NCBI GenBank assembly: GCA_034668785.1
Contig: JAXDOS010000264.1
Coordinates: forward strand, 1 to 6,049
DNA from: CANKHA01 sp034668785
GTDB lineage: Bacteria > Pseudomonadota > Alphaproteobacteria > Rhizobiales > Xanthobacteraceae
DNA: 6,049 nt
Direction of reading: 5' to 3'
Shown: positions 5,417 to 6,049 of the stretch, in pieces
Position numbering within the stretch: the first letter of the stretch is position 1
Layout: each line of letters begins with the position of its first letter
Notes under the pieces: generated by a model
Seen by the model: the letters and a program-made list of their open reading frames with translations, nothing else
What the model was told of the DNA's origin: nothing
Databases searched by the model: none
Position numbers and translations under genes: made by a program

Positions 5417-6049
5417 TTAATCCGTCATCGCCATGGCGCGCAATGCCAAGCGTTCACGGGCAGAGAGTTTCTCGGTCGCACTCTTGAGCTGGCCGCAGGC
5501 CGCGAGGATGTCGCGCCCGCGCGGCGTGCGCACCGGCGAAGCGTAGCCGGCGTTGAAGACCACTTCCGAGAATTTCTCGATCTGCTCCCAGTCGGAGCAT
5601 TCGTATTTGGTGCCCGGCCAGGGATTGAAGGGAATGAGATTTATCTTCGCCGGAATGCCCTTGAGCAGCCGCACCAACGCCTTGGCATCCTCGATGGAAT
5701 CGTTGACGCCCTTGAGCATGACATATTCGAAGGTAATGCGCCGCGCGTTCGAAGCGCCGGGATAGGCGCGGCAGGCGTCGAGCAATTGCTTGATCGGATA
5801 TTTGCGGTTGAGCGGCACCAGCTCGTTACGCAATTCGTCGCGCACCGCATGCAACGATATCGCCAGCATGACGCCGATCTCGGCGCCCGCGCGCGCGATA
5901 TTCGGCACCACCCCTGAGGTGGACAGCGTGATCCGGCGCTTGGAGATGCCGATTCCGTCTCCGTCGGCCGCGACCAGCAGCGCGTCGCGCACCGCTTCGA
6001 AATTGTACAGAGGTTCGCCCATCCCCATCATCACAATGTTGGACTCAAG
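5417..6049 (-). CDS. rlmN: Dual-specificity RNA methyltransferase RlmN, C-terminal part (5' end outside window)
   Basis: RlmN is a radical-SAM enzyme that methylates C2 of A2503 in 23S rRNA and of A37 in some tRNAs. The 210 C-terminal residues are visible and the frame is open to the window edge, beginning LESNIVMMGMGEPLYNF. Recognisable parts are the SAM-contacting GMGEPL (visible residues about 9-14), the strand-helix RRITLSTSGVVPNI, LAISLHA, the segment INLIPFNPWPG, and TPRGRDILAACGQL. In the last, Cys185 of the visible part is the resolving/methyl-carrying cysteine of the family. The CxxxCxxC iron-sulfur motif must lie upstream of the window and cannot be checked. The C-terminus ends normally at a TAA. 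This is a housekeeping gene and the first of the co-directional series seen here. No clear terminator follows it. Confidence 0.96.
   Translation of the reverse strand, partial: LESNIVMMGMGEPLYNFEAVRDALLVAADGDGIGISKRRITLSTSGVVPNIARAGAEIGVMLAISLHAVRDELRNELVPLNRKYPIKQLLDACRAYPGASNARRITFEYVMLKGVNDSIEDAKALVRLLKGIPAKINLIPFNPWPGTKYECSDWEQIEKFSEVVFNAGYASPVRTPRGRDILAACGQLKSATEKLSARERLALRAMAMTD

Noticed and set aside
1..6049. Defence island, CRISPR, mobile element or biosynthetic cluster
   Set aside because: No repeats, integrase, transposase, nuclease, toxin or biosynthetic core gene is seen. The solo WYL-like domain alone does not indicate a defence locus.

Overview
The window looks like an ordinary chromosomal segment of a high-GC alphaproteobacterium. 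The best guess is Hyphomicrobiales, in or near the Bradyrhizobium/Rhodopseudomonas group. This rests on overall base composition, the argG and rlmN protein sequences, and the style of the small hypothetical genes; it was not tested by a search. I see no tRNA, rRNA, CRISPR array, insertion sequence, integrase or phage gene. Every gap between genes is under 100 bases.

Left part (1-1501). The first 196 bases hold the N-terminus of a minus-strand lipoprotein that runs off the window. A 96-base divergent gap with a small palindrome follows. Next is a plus-strand pair, 7 bases apart: a pyridoxamine-phosphate-oxidase-like flavin-fold protein (general stress protein type) and a 145-residue solo WYL-like protein with a very basic tail. 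The WYL-like gene converges on a small minus-strand hypothetical gene (1226-1501), and the two coding regions overlap by 4 bases.

Right part (1226-6049). This is one long co-directional minus-strand series. In transcription order it holds: the C-terminal part of rlmN (23S rRNA/tRNA adenine-C2 methyltransferase, cut by the window edge); a prolyl-4-hydroxylase-like 2OG-Fe(II) oxygenase; two tandem paralogous four-helix membrane proteins, the upstream one broken by a frameshift; a PAP2-family membrane phosphatase with Asp in place of the motif-2 His; argG (argininosuccinate synthase); and the 91-residue hypothetical gene. The gap before argG holds a plausible sigma-70 promoter, so argG need not depend on read-through from the upstream genes.

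The genes do not form an evident single pathway. argG serves arginine synthesis and rlmN modifies RNA; the membrane pair, oxygenase and phosphatase lie between them as accessory or poorly known genes. The points most worth a second look are the frameshifted tandem paralog, whose break falls on a GTGA stop/start overlap; the altered PAP2 catalytic motif; and the solo WYL-like protein coupled to a flavin-fold stress protein. I found no convincing undescribed multi-gene system.
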